Positions 1-11,163 of a DNA stretch of 64,000 bases are shown in pieces. This DNA comes from Sphaerulina vaccinii (lineage: Eukaryota; Ascomycota; Dothideomycetes; Mycosphaerellales; Mycosphaerellaceae), in the NCBI GenBank assembly GCA_022570795.1, contig JAKUDP010000014.1, positions 372,001-436,000 of the forward strand. The letters are read 5' to 3'. The first letter of the stretch is position 1; each line of letters opens with the position of its first letter. The translations under genes were made by a program, and so were the position numbers. Under the pieces are notes generated by a model. It ran no database searches, was not told the origin of the DNA, and was given only the letters and a program-made list of their open reading frames with translations.

Positions 1-563
1 CCTCTCAGCGCGAACTGTGGTTGACAGGCTGGACATCCAATCGCGCTCGCCAGAATGTGGCCTCATACCTTTCGAAACACCTCGGCATTGATTGGCGCAT
101 AGGAGCGGAGTGGTATGAACAGAATTTGATCGACTACGATGTATCATCGAACTGGGGCAATTGGCAATATGTTGCGGGTGTGGGTAACGACCCACGAGGC
201 GACGCAAGAGTGTTCAACCCAGTCAAGCAGGCGGTGGACTATGATACCAATGGAGAGTATGTCCGTACATGGGTACCGGAGCTACATGATGTTGGAAGAA
301 GCGGTCAACAGTCATCTGGTGGCGGTCAGCGAGGAGGCGACAGTCTGGAATCCTTGATGGGTGTCTTTCAAGCTTGGCGACTCCCTGAGGATGAGAAGAA
401 GCGCTTGGGTCTGGATGGCGTTGAGTGGGTTGAGAAACCACTGGTCCGTATCGACTACTCGGTCAATCGTCGTGGCGGAGGCGGCGGTCGTGGTCGAGGT
501 CGTGGCAGGGGAGGAGGAGGTCGAGGCAGGGGTCGCGGGGACCGTGGAAGCGGTGGACAGTAG
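1..563 (+). CDS. CRY-DASH cryptochrome/photolyase, C-terminal part (5' truncated by window)
   Basis: The gene enters from the left with its first full codon at base 3 and stops at 561-563. About 95 residues of the FAD-binding domain are visible: the GWTSNRARQNVAS block, the IDWRIGAEWYE block and the SNWGNWQYVAGVGNDPR block. These are hallmarks of the CRY-DASH branch of the photolyase family, flavoproteins that bind single-stranded or loop DNA and, in fungi, take part in light responses. After the conserved core the protein ends in about 30 residues of RGG/RG repeats (bases about 470-560), a nucleic-acid-binding type of tail reported for fungal CRY-DASH proteins. The N-terminal antenna domain lies outside the window. 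The family assignment is secure; the physiological role is inference. Confidence 0.93.
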   Translation, partial: SQRELWLTGWTSNRARQNVASYLSKHLGIDWRIGAEWYEQNLIDYDVSSNWGNWQYVAGVGNDPRGDARVFNPVKQAVDYDTNGEYVRTWVPELHDVGRSGQQSSGGGQRGGDSLESLMGVFQAWRLPEDEKKRLGLDGVEWVEKPLVRIDYSVNRRGGGGGRGRGRGRGGGGRGRGRGDRGSGGQ

Positions 564-1231
564 CGTGGTCAACTCGCACGTATGTTTAGCGATGTGCTAA
601 GGAGCAGTCAGTCGCGGTATTGTTATGCCCATGCTAGCTGATGGGTCCGAGGGCAGCATAATATGCTGGCAAGGAGTCAATGGAGTCAATGCGCTGATCC
701 TCCCGGGACTCACGTACCACTTCAAGTCACAGCAATGGCACGCCGAGGCGGCTGAGCTTCAACCTCCTGGCCTTGCAGGGGCATTCGATATTCATCGCGA
801 GACATACCCAATCGAAATCCCGACGAGCACACGACGAGCTAACGGATTACTTCTTCACATGCCCGTGAAGACGAAGATCGTATCACTCGGCGGCTACTAA
901 GGCTAGTACCATGTCAGGAGCAGGGTGGTTATAGTGCTTCTCGGCACGAAGTCCATGCTGCTCGCGGACAGGATCCACTCATACTGTCGCTTCTACTTGC
1001 ACCATGCAGAAAAATCCATACGAGCCTCTGGCTCGGCTCAACAAACGTAGCGGAGCCCCATACGCGAGACCAACGGCCAGCAAGTCACTATCATCGCCCC
1101 CTTTCAACCAGTATCCTCGACCATCAGCATGGGAGAAGGCCCATCATGCGGTGCTCATATTCACTGAATAAATTCCACGCTATCTTACAGCGTCGACGGC
1201 GAGCCTCTCTTCACTGACCGCTCACTCTCCT
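564..1231. other. Intergenic region, no gene recognised
   Basis: The gap lies between the CRY-DASH stop and the end of the convergent F-box-like gene. A 91-codon open frame at 625-900 (+) shows no recognisable motif and has no neighbour logic, so I do not call it. No repeat is evident. Confidence 0.6.
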
Positions 1232-1799
1232 CTAGCAACGCACAACCCTCGCCTCACAGTCGCCGCCAACCCGCAGCTTAACAACCGGCTTCTCAATCCT
1301 CAGAACCATCCACTCTCGAACCGCAGCAATCACCACATCTTCAAAACCTCCTATATACCCATCAAGCGAAACGAGTAACACTATGTCCAACCTTCTCAGC
1401 CTTACATACCCTTCAAGCATTCCACATAATTCGCCCACTAAAACAGTCGTCATATTGACACCATGAAGAGATACAGTAATCTCCAAACGACGGACTCGAT
1501 CTAAGAAGGAGATACGACCAGCAAGGACACCGGAGAGGATAGTATGAGGGCCATGAGCGCTTTGGTAGATTCCGAGGGCTATCTTGTGCGTGAAAGTGGA
1601 GAAGAAGGAGGATTGCGCCTGAATCATCAGTATGGGTTTGTGAAGGGAGTGCTGGACGCACTATAGTGAGTAAACGTTTGGAGATTGCTTGTTGTCTCAT
1701 CCAGTTGCTGAGGTCTAGTCGAGAAGTGAGGGTCTGAGGAACAATGTAGGAGAAGATCTTTAGGAGACGTTCGCTGGATAAGTCGTTGAGTCTCGGCAT
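1232..1799 (-). CDS. Small F-box-like protein, two exons
   Basis: The first exon (1799-1662) begins LNDLSSERLLKIFSYI and continues through a short helical stretch to ISKRLL, an F-box-like start as in many short fungal F-box proteins (adaptor helices that bind Skp1 in SCF ubiquitin ligases). A candidate 43 bp intron (1661-1619, GTGCGT donor, CTGAT branch, CAG acceptor) joins in frame to exon 2 (1618-1232). Exon 2 has a VRRLEI segment followed by leucine-rich sequence, typical of the region after fungal F-boxes. The product would be about 174 residues. An alternative is that the frame change near 1640 is a real frameshift, because reading through gives IVRPAL, which also resembles F-box sequence. 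In that case this is a decayed copy. Confidence 0.5.
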
Positions 1800-2504
1800 A
1801 GCAATAATGACATGCAGGCTATAGATTGCAAGAGCTTTGTCAAGACCTACCTCTACTCTTTTGATTTTCAGAGGTACAGGACCTTCACTTCCGAAAACCA
1901 GCTTTGGTCAGCTTCACGTGCTACAGATCGATCACAACCTACGTTCATAGTGTGCTACACGAGCAAGAGCTCTGAGCTCTGAGCTCTGTTCATGAGGATG
2001 AAGCGTACCCATAAGCGCTCATCAGACGAGATAGGCACAATATCGCAAGGAAGTAGGGATCCGCAACAAAAACAAAAACAACCAACAACAGTGAGTCTTG
2101 TTGAGTTCTATAAGCTCAGCGAAGGTCAATCGACTTCGAGGCTAAGAAGGTATTAGTCTACTGCATTGTATTGGACTCGACGACAACTTACGCGCGTTAA
2201 CACTGAGCCAATGTGGGTTGTAAAAGATTGTATAATTATAGTAGGTTATGTAGATGACTTTCTTAGTTGCAATGGCCTGTCGAGTCCAGGAGGAGAAGAG
2301 GATTCACTTGCCGGAGGTCCATTCATAATCGCCGTGCCGCTGTGTTAGAGTGATCACCTAAACACAATTAAGTGAGTGCAGAGTAGAAAACTCATAGCGA
2401 TACCGTGAGGACTAGCTTCAACTGTAAATATACATCAAAGTTCAGAATCTTATGTACATGTCTTGCATCACATACTGTTCTTCCTCAACCTCATCTCTAT
2501 CTAT
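1800..2504. other. Intergenic region, no gene recognised
   Basis: This stretch lies upstream of the F-box-like gene and downstream of the phytase-like gene. It holds three tandem copies of the 7-mer GAGCTCT at 1967-1987 and an A/C-rich stretch near 2065-2090. No supported coding frame was seen. Confidence 0.6.
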
Positions 2505-4146
2505 CTATCCCAATAACGGGAAGGAGCCCGCAGGAAGCGTCACTCTAAACAACAAAGCCTGGTTGTCAAGATTATACCCAGAGCTGTCCGCATACCTGAA
2601 CTGTCCACCCTTCAAATATCCATCCTGAGTAATAAAGTCGTTGTCCGAGAAAGACAGAATGTAGTACTGTCCATCCAACCCGCCAACAGCAGGATTCACC
2701 GGCACGAGAGCAATACTTTCCCACTTCTCATTCAGCAATCCATCACTCTGCGCTCCACCATTCCTTACACCAAAGCGGTTCAATTGGCTATTGACATTAT
2801 AGTCCAACCAAGAACAATATTGAGCTGCAGTAGTATTCGCGAGAAGAATGCCTCCTGGAGCGATAGATGAAGTTGTAGAATCAGATTTACCAGCAATGTT
2901 GGTTGCTTTGCTTATGTCGAAGACGTCGATGTGGCGATAGACGCTTGTAGTGCTAACTCCTTGTCCTCTTCCGGCTCCGGAGTCGCGGGCAAGAATGAGG
3001 AATTGTGTGTCGCTGATGTAGTGGATTTCACTTTGTCTTGCGACTCGCGAGGTGGGGTTGCCTGGGATGGTGTTGGCTAGGTGAACGACATATTCGGCTT
3101 CGAGTTTGGGGGAGAGACGGTTTAGGCCGGAGATGTCGTATTGCAGGAATCGGGCATTGGCTGTTGAGGGGTTGTTGGAGCCGCTATCTTGTCTTAGAGC
3201 GGATTGTGTGAGAGCGTAGAGTTTTGTTCCTAGTGGGTTCGTGCTGAGTCCTTCGAGACCTTGGTTGTTTGCTCGACCTGTGACTGGGTCGCGAGGTGTT
3301 GGTCGTAGAGCTGGGTTGTAGCGTGGAGCAGAGTCGGCTGAGAAGGATTGGTTGCCGTTACGTTGGGGGATGAAAGCATCTGGAGGACGGATGGCGCCGA
3401 TCATGAGTCCCGTTGGGCTGAAGTTGTATATGTAGTCGCCGTACTCGTCTGACACCCAGAATGTTCCGTCATTACCGAGGACGAGACCTTCGCTGTCGAT
3501 CACGACTCTGTTTCCACCTGGGCCTGCGCCTCCGAATCCATCTCCGGTGTAGTTGGCAGATGGGAATGGGAAGCTGTAGCCAGGGAAGGTCAAGTAAGGT
3601 CCTGTAAGGGCACCATCAAGGCCAGAAGTAGGGTTTCCAGCAGGATCAGTGAGAAGAATAGTGTCGAGGTATGTGAACTGGACATTTGGTGGTGATGGTC
3701 TGGCAACGGTCGCCGAAGTGTTTGGCGTGAAGGTGATCAGGAACTTCTCAATGCGGTTCTGGTAGTTGAGCGTGCCTTCAGTGTTCCAACCACGATCAGG
3801 CAAACCGTATAGAAGTCCAGTGTAGCTGCCGTTTGGCAGACGGACCCAAGATCTGCTATCACATCAGCATAGGTCCCAGTTCACGTTGTCCGTCCATGCT
3901 TATAGCTCACGCCTTGTCAATGGCTATCGAGGAGCCAATGCCTCCGATTGTGTCCCCGAACTTGTCTCGAGCATTGCTTGGGATGGCACCGTAGCCGGCG
4001 AGCTCATTGTAGATGTAAGTCTTGCCATTGCAGGTGGTGGTGTTGACCACTGAAGTACTTGGAAGACCACCGAATTGTGGTACAGCTGAAGCTGAAGCGG
4101 ATAGAACAAATGGCACACAGGCCAGCAAGTTCTTAGAGAATAGCAT
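2505..4146 (-). CDS. Secreted esterase-like phytase-family protein
   Basis: Two exons: 4146-3911 and 3855-2505, with a 55 bp intron (GTGAGC donor, ATAG acceptor) that restores the frame at LPNGSYTGLLYGLPDRGWN. The product is about 528 residues. The start at 4146 is chosen because the next in-frame upstream start is only TTG and because ATG 4146 begins a signal peptide (MLFSKNLLACVPFVLSASAS). The mature part carries blocks such as GSSIAIDKA, LPDRGWNTEG, DSEGLVLGNDGTFWVSDEYGDYIYNF (given here in part), NQGLEGL and an acidic metal-binding-like C-terminal half. These match the esterase-like activity of phytase family, a beta-propeller group of extracellular or periplasmic proteins whose substrate is poorly established. 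Reading it as a phosphate-ester hydrolase is therefore tentative. A histidine acid phosphatase lies 3.2 kb away. Confidence 0.82.
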
Positions 4147-4780
4147 GTTACTTAGTCCTGGCGAACACAACAGAAACGTCCAGTGGAGACGCAGACATTG
4201 TTATATGCCGCTCTCCAAGACTTTGCCTCATCCCGCGAACCGAGATGTTGTCTTTCTCCGCAGAGCTCTAGCAGAAGAAGTTCACTCCACCTTGTAGATC
4301 AACAAAATGTGGAAGCTGTGGAAAAGCTCTAAGAGGTGTACCTGCATGTGAGCTTGTCGTGATTTGGATGTGGGACCGAAAGTCGGTGCACACGAGCGGG
4401 ATGTCCGCAGCACATGGTCCAGGTTGTGGACATGATTCGGTATCAAGATTGGCTTGGCTGCATTGAGGATTGAAGCCTTGCATCATGGCTCTGCACAACT
4501 CTCACGACTAGAGCCGCATTGCCATCGATGGAGTCTAGAAGGCTTGTGCGTGGCTTGAAAGAAACAAGAAAGCAGAAGGCGAAATGGACTAAGAAGTTCA
4601 GAGTGAAGTCTGTCTGCGTGGGGCCTTTGTGTGTGTTCTCCATTCAATTGTCGCACGCTCGTCGTTTGTGCGGGCAGTTCATAACTCAAGATCGTCTGTC
4701 GTTTCTTCTGGTATCCCACGTGAAATGTGTATTGAGTGCATTGCAAAGAGATCGAAGACTGATCACCAGCAGAGGCGCTA
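4147..4780. other. Intergenic region, no gene recognised
   Basis: This gap lies upstream of the phytase-like gene and downstream of the HET gene. Several short overlapping open frames exist on both strands (for example 4519-4974 +). None has a recognisable domain or a good start, so the region is best read as promoter plus 3' flank. Confidence 0.6.
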
Positions 4781-6787
4781 CTACACGCAATGCAAGCTCA
4801 GCCCATCGATCATACTCGTGCACAGCATTGTGTAGAAGGAAGGCAAGTTTGCCTCAGCTGGTCCCACGAGCTGTTCAAATCCTCCATGATAGCAACTGCT
4901 GCCTTCGCAAATGTCGAAGATCTGGTAAGGCGCTCGCTGAAACTCACTCTGAAGCATGGATTCGCCATACATAACGCCTTCCATATAGCATCTTCCAACT
5001 AGCTCGTACTGGCCTGAGGTATCGGCTTGCCTGAGAACATAAGGCACGTTGGCGCCATAGAGAACAGTGACAGGATCCCCAGCTCTCATATCCGCAGGAC
5101 CTAGGCCAAATGTACCATCTTCGAATACAAAGAATCGGCGGCCTCTGCATGCTCTATTACATGCTCGAGTGATCCGTGCACTGCGCTGAGCAGATGAATC
5201 GTCTTGTACGTCTGGAGTGGGCTTATCTGGTAAGAAGTCAAGATCATCGTTGGAGTCCGATGCTCGCAGCAAGGTAAGTACTTCTTGCATCTCATCGAGA
5301 TCCGAAGTGGTTGCTTTGTCGTAGTCATAGTTGCAGTCGGCTAGTAAAGTCCTTGCAAATTTAAACATCATCGTGGCCTCACTATGAGTAGCAAGGTGCT
5401 TGCTGTCAAGCACCATAGATTCTGCTTGCAACATGAAAGATTTGAATGTGCTGATGTGATACAGCTCTGATGTTGCCTCGACAGTGTCGAGTTTCATGCC
5501 TGCCACTTGTAACACATTCCAGGCGCTTGTTGGATCATGTAAATGCATAGCGCTGTCACCAGCGGCATTGAAGTATGGAGCCAGATACATTTCCTCTTCG
5601 TTCAAGTTGAATGGTTGATGCCATAAAGGTACCCAGCTCGGTAGCCCCTCAATGGTGGTCAGATGTCCAGCCTTATGAATCACATCCTTCAGCACATCCA
5701 AGGTTTGCTTCTCACCAATACACAGCTTGGTGGCCTCGGCGTAAACCTGCGCAACGGGTTTAGAATAATCGGGTAGTAGGGAGTCAGGTAGCTCGGCTAG
5801 CAGTGAAGCAGTATATTGATACATGCCAAGTACTCCATAGATATAGTCATGCGCATCATAAGCCTGGAAGCTCTTCACTGTGCTAAGGAGCTTGGTGAGC
5901 GGCGCTTTGTCAAAGCTTGGTGATCGAAACAGGCCGCTGTCTGAATCCACAAATTCTGACCTCATCAAGGCATGCCAGAGTGCGTCGGTCTGAATACCAA
6001 GCGAGAGGAGAGCGTTCCGTTTGTACATGAGCCAAGTCGTAACGCGCAATATTCGTGTGAGACTGATCTCATGAGGGCCACAGAGGCAGATTGTTGTCAA
6101 GTTTAGGGCGGCTTCCTGTATGGTCCAGACTCGCTTGAACCAAGGCCGTGCAAGCAGACTCAATACAGCTCTAATATTGCACTTCTCTGAGAATTTCTTG
6201 GCTGGGTTCCTGCGACGGACCCGGTGCTTTGTGTATAACACGTCGGACAATCTCACATCTCCTGCAGTCGCTTGCTCGATCTCAATCTCCAATAGTCCAA
6301 TAGTCTCCGCCGCAGAAGCCACAGTGCCATCATCTTCTCCAAGCCAGATCAAGCACTTGCTGGCCAGTCCATACACCAAGTGCATCAAAGCTACCTGGCG
6401 ACTCTTCTCTGCAGCGTCCGTTTGATTGATGCACACCGAGTCTAGCCATAGCAAACGAGGCCTGTCTCGATAACGAAGTCGTCTCAGTGCTTGGGAAGCA
6501 CTCAGTGGTATCTCGATTTGGCTACTACGAACGTGAATGACCGCTCGCAGAGCTTTGTCGCCCCAGCAGTACGATACAGCCTCAAATGATAGATCAGGCT
6601 GTGATATGTTCAGATTCGCGTGCAGCAGATCTCCTGCTAGCGCTTCCTCTTCTGCTCCAGGTAGGAGTTGCAGCAGTCGTATCTCCTGTGTGTCGGGATT
6701 CAGGACTTCGTATGGCGGCAGTGGGATCGTCATAGTGCTGTTTTGGCTCATCGTGGTCGTGTTCTGGACAAGAATCGCATTAAGCAT
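4781..6787 (-). CDS. Heterokaryon-incompatibility (HET) domain protein
   Basis: An intronless 668-codon gene. The HET domain occupies about residues 65-230 and shows the family signature in order: FEAVSYCWGD, a middle helix with LRRLRYRDRPRLLWLDSVCINQ (shown in part), EKSRQVALMHLVYGLASKCLIWLGE, then ARPWFKRVWTIQEAAL. HET domains are TIR-like modules that in filamentous fungi trigger cell death when incompatible hyphae fuse; most genomic HET paralogues have no assigned partner. The roughly 400-residue C-terminal part has a conserved YIYGVLGM segment and an ending typical of solo HET proteins, with no NACHT, WD or ankyrin repeats visible. A second start, MSQNSTM, lies 12 codons downstream. Whether it acts in incompatibility is not decidable here. 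Confidence 0.93.
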   Translation of the reverse strand: MLNAILVQNTTTMSQNSTMTIPLPPYEVLNPDTQEIRLLQLLPGAEEEALAGDLLHANLNISQPDLSFEAVSYCWGDKALRAVIHVRSSQIEIPLSASQALRRLRYRDRPRLLWLDSVCINQTDAAEKSRQVALMHLVYGLASKCLIWLGEDDGTVASAAETIGLLEIEIEQATAGDVRLSDVLYTKHRVRRRNPAKKFSEKCNIRAVLSLLARPWFKRVWTIQEAALNLTTICLCGPHEISLTRILRVTTWLMYKRNALLSLGIQTDALWHALMRSEFVDSDSGLFRSPSFDKAPLTKLLSTVKSFQAYDAHDYIYGVLGMYQYTASLLAELPDSLLPDYSKPVAQVYAEATKLCIGEKQTLDVLKDVIHKAGHLTTIEGLPSWVPLWHQPFNLNEEEMYLAPYFNAAGDSAMHLHDPTSAWNVLQVAGMKLDTVEATSELYHISTFKSFMLQAESMVLDSKHLATHSEATMMFKFARTLLADCNYDYDKATTSDLDEMQEVLTLLRASDSNDDLDFLPDKPTPDVQDDSSAQRSARITRACNRACRGRRFFVFEDGTFGLGPADMRAGDPVTVLYGANVPYVLRQADTSGQYELVGRCYMEGVMYGESMLQSEFQRAPYQIFDICEGSSCYHGGFEQLVGPAEANLPSFYTMLCTSMIDGLSLHCV

Positions 6788-7390
6788 GCGGCTGAGGTTC
6801 TCAAGCAGCTATCAAGCCATGGCGTGCCCCAATACGTCGGCGTGCGCGGTGCCATTACATCGGGATGCATACTGCTACCTCTTCGCGTCTAACCTCGTCA
6901 GTCATCATGTGTACTCACACAGCGCGCCTCAGTGTCCACTGTTGAAGCTCTTCTCCGACTCATGCTGACGATCATGCGCCAGCTTATGGACTGTACTGAA
7001 TGGCTATCAGCCACTCTCCCTCCGAGCAACCACAGATAACATTGAGGTGTAGCTGGCAGTCGATACCATTCAGACCGTTCGTCTCGGCCGTGGTTGTGGA
7101 GATGATGAAGAATGAGAAGCACGGCAATCGAGAAGAGATGAACGATGGCTTGGCGCGCAGCACGTGGCACGGTGAGCGCGTCTCACAGGACACGGAACCT
7201 CGACTTCACCACAACCAAAACATCGCTACGGTACCGTCCAATGCCGCAGTCCCACATTGATGTGACCCACGCTCCCAACTTGGTGACAGGCCAAACTGTA
7301 CTGATCGTCTCCGGCATGGGCCTGAACTAATGCAGTCTATGCACTTCTTCTCGGTGCTTGAGCTGCTTGGGGGGAAGCTCGTGGGCAACT
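6788..7390. other. Divergent promoter region between HET gene and acid phosphatase
   Basis: The HET and phosphatase genes point away from each other across this 0.6 kb gap. Short open frames on the minus strand (6898-7193) look like chance. No specific regulatory motif was identified. Confidence 0.55.
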
Positions 7391-9092
7391 ATGTCCAGGT
7401 TGAGGGCCCTGCTTCCGCTCTCGCAGCGGAACAGTAGGTATGGAGATGGATATCAGTATGCCCGTCTGGACGAGCAGGATGGCTACTCTACTAAGGTACG
7501 AAGGGGCCATTTCGACAAGGCTCAGAGGAAGCAGAGAACACATCTCAGTTGGACGACTCTTGTCCTGCTCATCATGATTTTGTCACTGGTGACTGCGGCT
7601 GCGCTGCTGATATCTGGGTACTTAATCCTTGTCCACAGTTGTCAAAGAGACGCACAGCTGACTATTATTCTTAGATCATATGCTCAGAGTAGATCCTATT
7701 TCAGTTCTGGCTGCGACTCTGTACAGAATGGCTACCAGTGCCGTCCAGAGATCTCTCATTTCTGGTATGTTGCGCCCTCTTCCGCCTACCAAATACACCT
7801 GCTGAGATAAGTGCCATGCCAGGGGAATGTACAGCCCTTATTACAGCGTAGACTCGGAGATCTCCAGTGATGTGCCATTGACCTGCAAAGTCACCTTCGC
7901 CCAGGTCCTTTCCAGACATGGCGCTCGCGATCCCACAGCCGACAAGACGACAGCGTACAATGCCACAATCCAGAAGATCCACACCGATGTGAAGAGCTAT
8001 CCTGGGAAATATGCTTTCATCAAGAACTATCAGTACACCTTGGGAGCAGATCAACTCACACTGTTCGGCGAGCAAGAGATGATCAATTCGGGCACCAAGT
8101 TCTATCAGCGCTACAGACAGCTAGCAAGCATCCTCACTCCCTTCGTCAGAACTTCCGGTGATGACCGTGTTGTGGAGTCAGCTCTGAACTTCACTCAAGG
8201 CTTCCACACTGCCAAGACAGCAGATCTTCTCAGCGGCTTTCGCGATTCCTCTTACCCATACCCGCTTGTTGTGATACCCGAGGAGCCAGAAGCAGAAACC
8301 AACAATACCTTGAACCACGGCTTATGTACCAATTTCGAGAACGGCCCAGACAGCAAGATCGACTCCAATGCCATGAAAATCTGGGCAAACAAATTCGTCC
8401 CACCAATCCAGACTCGCATCAACAACGACCTCCAGGGCGCAAACCTTACTATTACAGAAATCATCTATTTGATGGACCAATGTCCTTTCAACACAGTTGC
8501 TTCTCCAAACGGCACAATCTCGCCCTTCTGCGATCTCTTCACCGAGAACGAATGGCACCAGTACGACTACTACGGGACTCTCAAGAAGTACTATGGCTAC
8601 AGCTATGGCAACCCTCTCGGTCCCACACAAGGTGTTGGCTTCGCTAACGAGCTGATTGCACGCATGACCAACAAGCCCCTAGATGATCACACGTCCACGA
8701 ACCACACTCTCGACGACAACTCAGCGACATTTCCGCTTCGCAGAGCACTCTATGCAGATTTCGGCCATGATTCCGGCATGGCCGCCGTCTTTGCTGCTCT
8801 TGGGCTATATAATGGCACTAGGACTCCGCTGTCCAACACGACTGTTACAGAAGCAGAGCAGGCGGACGGGTACAGTGCATCATGGACAGTGCCGTTTGCT
8901 GCTCGGGCGTACTTCGAGAAGCTGATATGCGCAGGCTCTGTGGAAGAACAAGTTCGTGTCATTGTGAATGACAGAGTGCTGCCATTAGAGCAATGTGGTG
9001 GCGATCATCTTGGGAGATGCTCTTTGAGCAAATTCATCGACAGTTTGAGCTTTGCTCGCAGTGATGGGCTTTGGGACCAGTGCTTCACGTAA
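7391..9092 (+). CDS. Histidine acid phosphatase (phytase-type), membrane-anchored
   Basis: Exons run 7391-7764 and 7823-9092. The 58 bp intron (GTATGT donor, CCAG acceptor) joins the conserved stretch SHFW to GMYSPYY. A further in-frame 57 bp intron (7618-7674, with a good CTGAC branch) is likely and would give 528 residues instead of 547. The catalytic signature SRHGARDPT sits just after the intron (phosphohistidine nucleophile near residue 138) and the proton-donor motif GHDSGMAA lies in the last quarter. The family hydrolyses phosphomonoesters, including phytate. Unlike the usual secreted enzymes, the N-terminus is a basic, roughly 50-residue segment followed by a hydrophobic helix (LVLLIMILSLVTAAALLISG), so it is probably a type II membrane or cell-surface form. 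ATG 7391 is the first ATG of the frame. Confidence 0.92.
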
Positions 9093-9513
9093 TGATGAAA
9101 GTGAATGATGGATTGACAGGACAGATATCGCATCAATCTGAAGACATTCTCCAAGAGTATCGAGACCATGATTGGATACTGATCGTTTTGGCAGCAGAGC
9201 TGGAACCTTTTCAGGCGCAAACTCAGTCCACTATGCAAATGAGTAACGCACAACGTCAACTAACCTGCACTACTGAACTACTAACCATGAAGCCGAAGAG
9301 CTCTTAACCCTTGCCGGCGCAATGGAGCCACGGACTGGACCTGGATGAGCTCCATATGCGGGGCTTCCACATCTTGAAGCGGGGACACAATACATAAACA
9401 ACGAACATGGGCCACAGCAACGAACCCGAAGATAAGAATTTCCAATCTTCTCAGTTGAATACAATCATTCTCATAGTATCCAACACGATCAATCATCGAC
9501 ACAAATCTCTAAA
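9093..9513. other. Intergenic region, no gene recognised
   Basis: This is the 3' flank of the phosphatase and the promoter of the following serine hydrolase. Short minus-strand frames here have no motif. Nothing else was seen. Confidence 0.55.
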
Positions 9514-10961
9514 ATGGTCAACCAAAAGGCACAAGATGCCGTTCAGCAGAGTCTCGACTCTGTCACAGGCAACAAGGAAACCGGAGTAGCAGGTCTCGTC
9601 TTCGTGGCCGTAGACAAGAATGGCCAACAGATCTGCGCCAATGTCTCAGGAAAAAGAGGAATTGGTGCCAACAGACCACCAATGACTCTGGATACTACAT
9701 TCTGGATTGCCAGTTGTACTAAGTTGCTAGCCACAATGGCATGCATGCAAGCTGTTGAGCAAGGAATCTTGAACCTCGATGATCACGCACAAGTCTACAA
9801 GCTCTGTCCAGAATTGGAGAAAGTGCAAGTCTTGAAGGAAGATGGCACGCTGGAGCCGAAGAAGAGTGAAATTACGCTGAGAAAGCTACTTAATCATACT
9901 GCTGGATTCGGATATGAGTTGTAAGTTCAATCTTCCCCATATTCGCCACTACACAATCAGCAGCCACTGACACATTGCCCCGCCTCAAGTTTCAACCCCA
10001 AACTCCGCGACCACGGCCGCCCAATAGGCTACGACGTCTTCCACGCCGACATCCGCGACATCTTAAAAATGCCCTTGGTCCACCACCCCGGCGAAAACTG
10101 GGAATACGGCATAAACATCGACTGGGCCGGTATAGTCCTCGAACGCGCCACCGGCATCGGACTGAACGATTGGATCCAGCAGAAAATCATGCAGCCACTC
10201 AATCTCGACGCAGTAAACATGTTCCCTACAGCACATATGAAGGCTAATCTAGCATATATGCATCAACGATGGCCGGGTTCGAATGAGGCGGAGGAGAGAG
10301 ATCATATTTATCGAGAACCGATTATTGCGGAGACGGAACATGAGAAGAAACATATTTTCCATTCGGGGGGTGCGGGGGCTTTTGCTAAACCGGTGCAATA
10401 TGTTCAGGTCCTATCCGTTTTGTTGAATGATGGCAAGAGTCCGATTACTGGAGCGCAGATTTTGAAGAAGGAGACTGTTGATGAGATGTTCAAGGTAAGA
10501 CCTCACTTTCCCCCATTTCACTCACACTTATGGTCGCCATCGCTAACGTCTTCATTCTTTACTTGTAACAGAATCAAATTCAAGAATTTCCCAATTTCGC
10601 CCGCCAAGGTATCCCAGCAGCCAAAGCTGAACAAACCAATCCCGCTACAGAGCTCTATCCTCAAGAAGGCAATCCTCCACAAGGTTGGGGCCTATCCTTC
10701 ATGCTGACCCAAGAGCCCGGAGCTACGGGTCGAGGGGCAAATACTGCTTGGTGGGCGGGTATTGCCAACCTTTTCTGTAAGTGGTAGTGCTCAGACACGA
10801 TGTGGTTATTGCAGTGCTAATGTTGCTCTTTAGGGTGGGCTGATAGGGAGAAGGGTGTTGCTGGTATGATTGCTTCTCAGGTAATGCCTTTTGGAGATAT
10901 GAATGTTATGGGACAGTGGGGTGCTTGTGAGGCTGCTGTTTATCAGGCGATTGCGAAGTAG
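9514..10961 (+). CDS. Beta-lactamase-fold serine hydrolase/transesterase
   Basis: Four exons: 9514-9920, 9990-10494, 10572-10776 and 10834-10961. The introns are 69, 77 and 57 bp, all GT-AG, and all phases close to a 414-residue protein ending EAAVYQAIAK. The serine beta-lactamase/penicillin-binding fold is shown by the SxxK motif SCTK (Ser67, Lys70) in FWIASCTKLLATM, the LRKLLNHTAGFGYE segment, the tyrosine motif in WEYGINIDWAGIVLE, and the late GRGANTAWWAGIANLFWWAD block. Fungal members include carboxylesterases, LovD-type acyltransferases and EstB-like enzymes. The substrate cannot be read from sequence. There is no signal peptide, so it is probably cytosolic. It sits far from the PKS cluster, which gives no reason to link them. 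Confidence 0.9.
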
Positions 10962-11163
10962 GACTGCATTGTATAGTCTGAGTTTAGCATTGTACAGAGA
11001 TGTGTGCGAAATTGCTGTTCATGGGTCTGTGGCTGGTCAACACTCGAGAGAAGCTCATATTGCCCAGACAATTGCGCAAATAACTAGAATGTCGAAACAA
11101 GTAAGCACACTAGCAGCTAAAATCTAGCATTTCCTATATCACTACTGCCTTACGTCAATTCCT

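Noticed and set aside
625..900. 91-codon plus-strand open frame after CRY-DASH
   Set aside because: No recognisable motif, no conserved-looking helices and no supporting context; consistent with chance.
4519..4974. 151-codon plus-strand open frame overlapping the HET gene end
   Set aside because: It overlaps the coding region of a clearly real gene on the opposite strand, and its composition looks like an antisense shadow.
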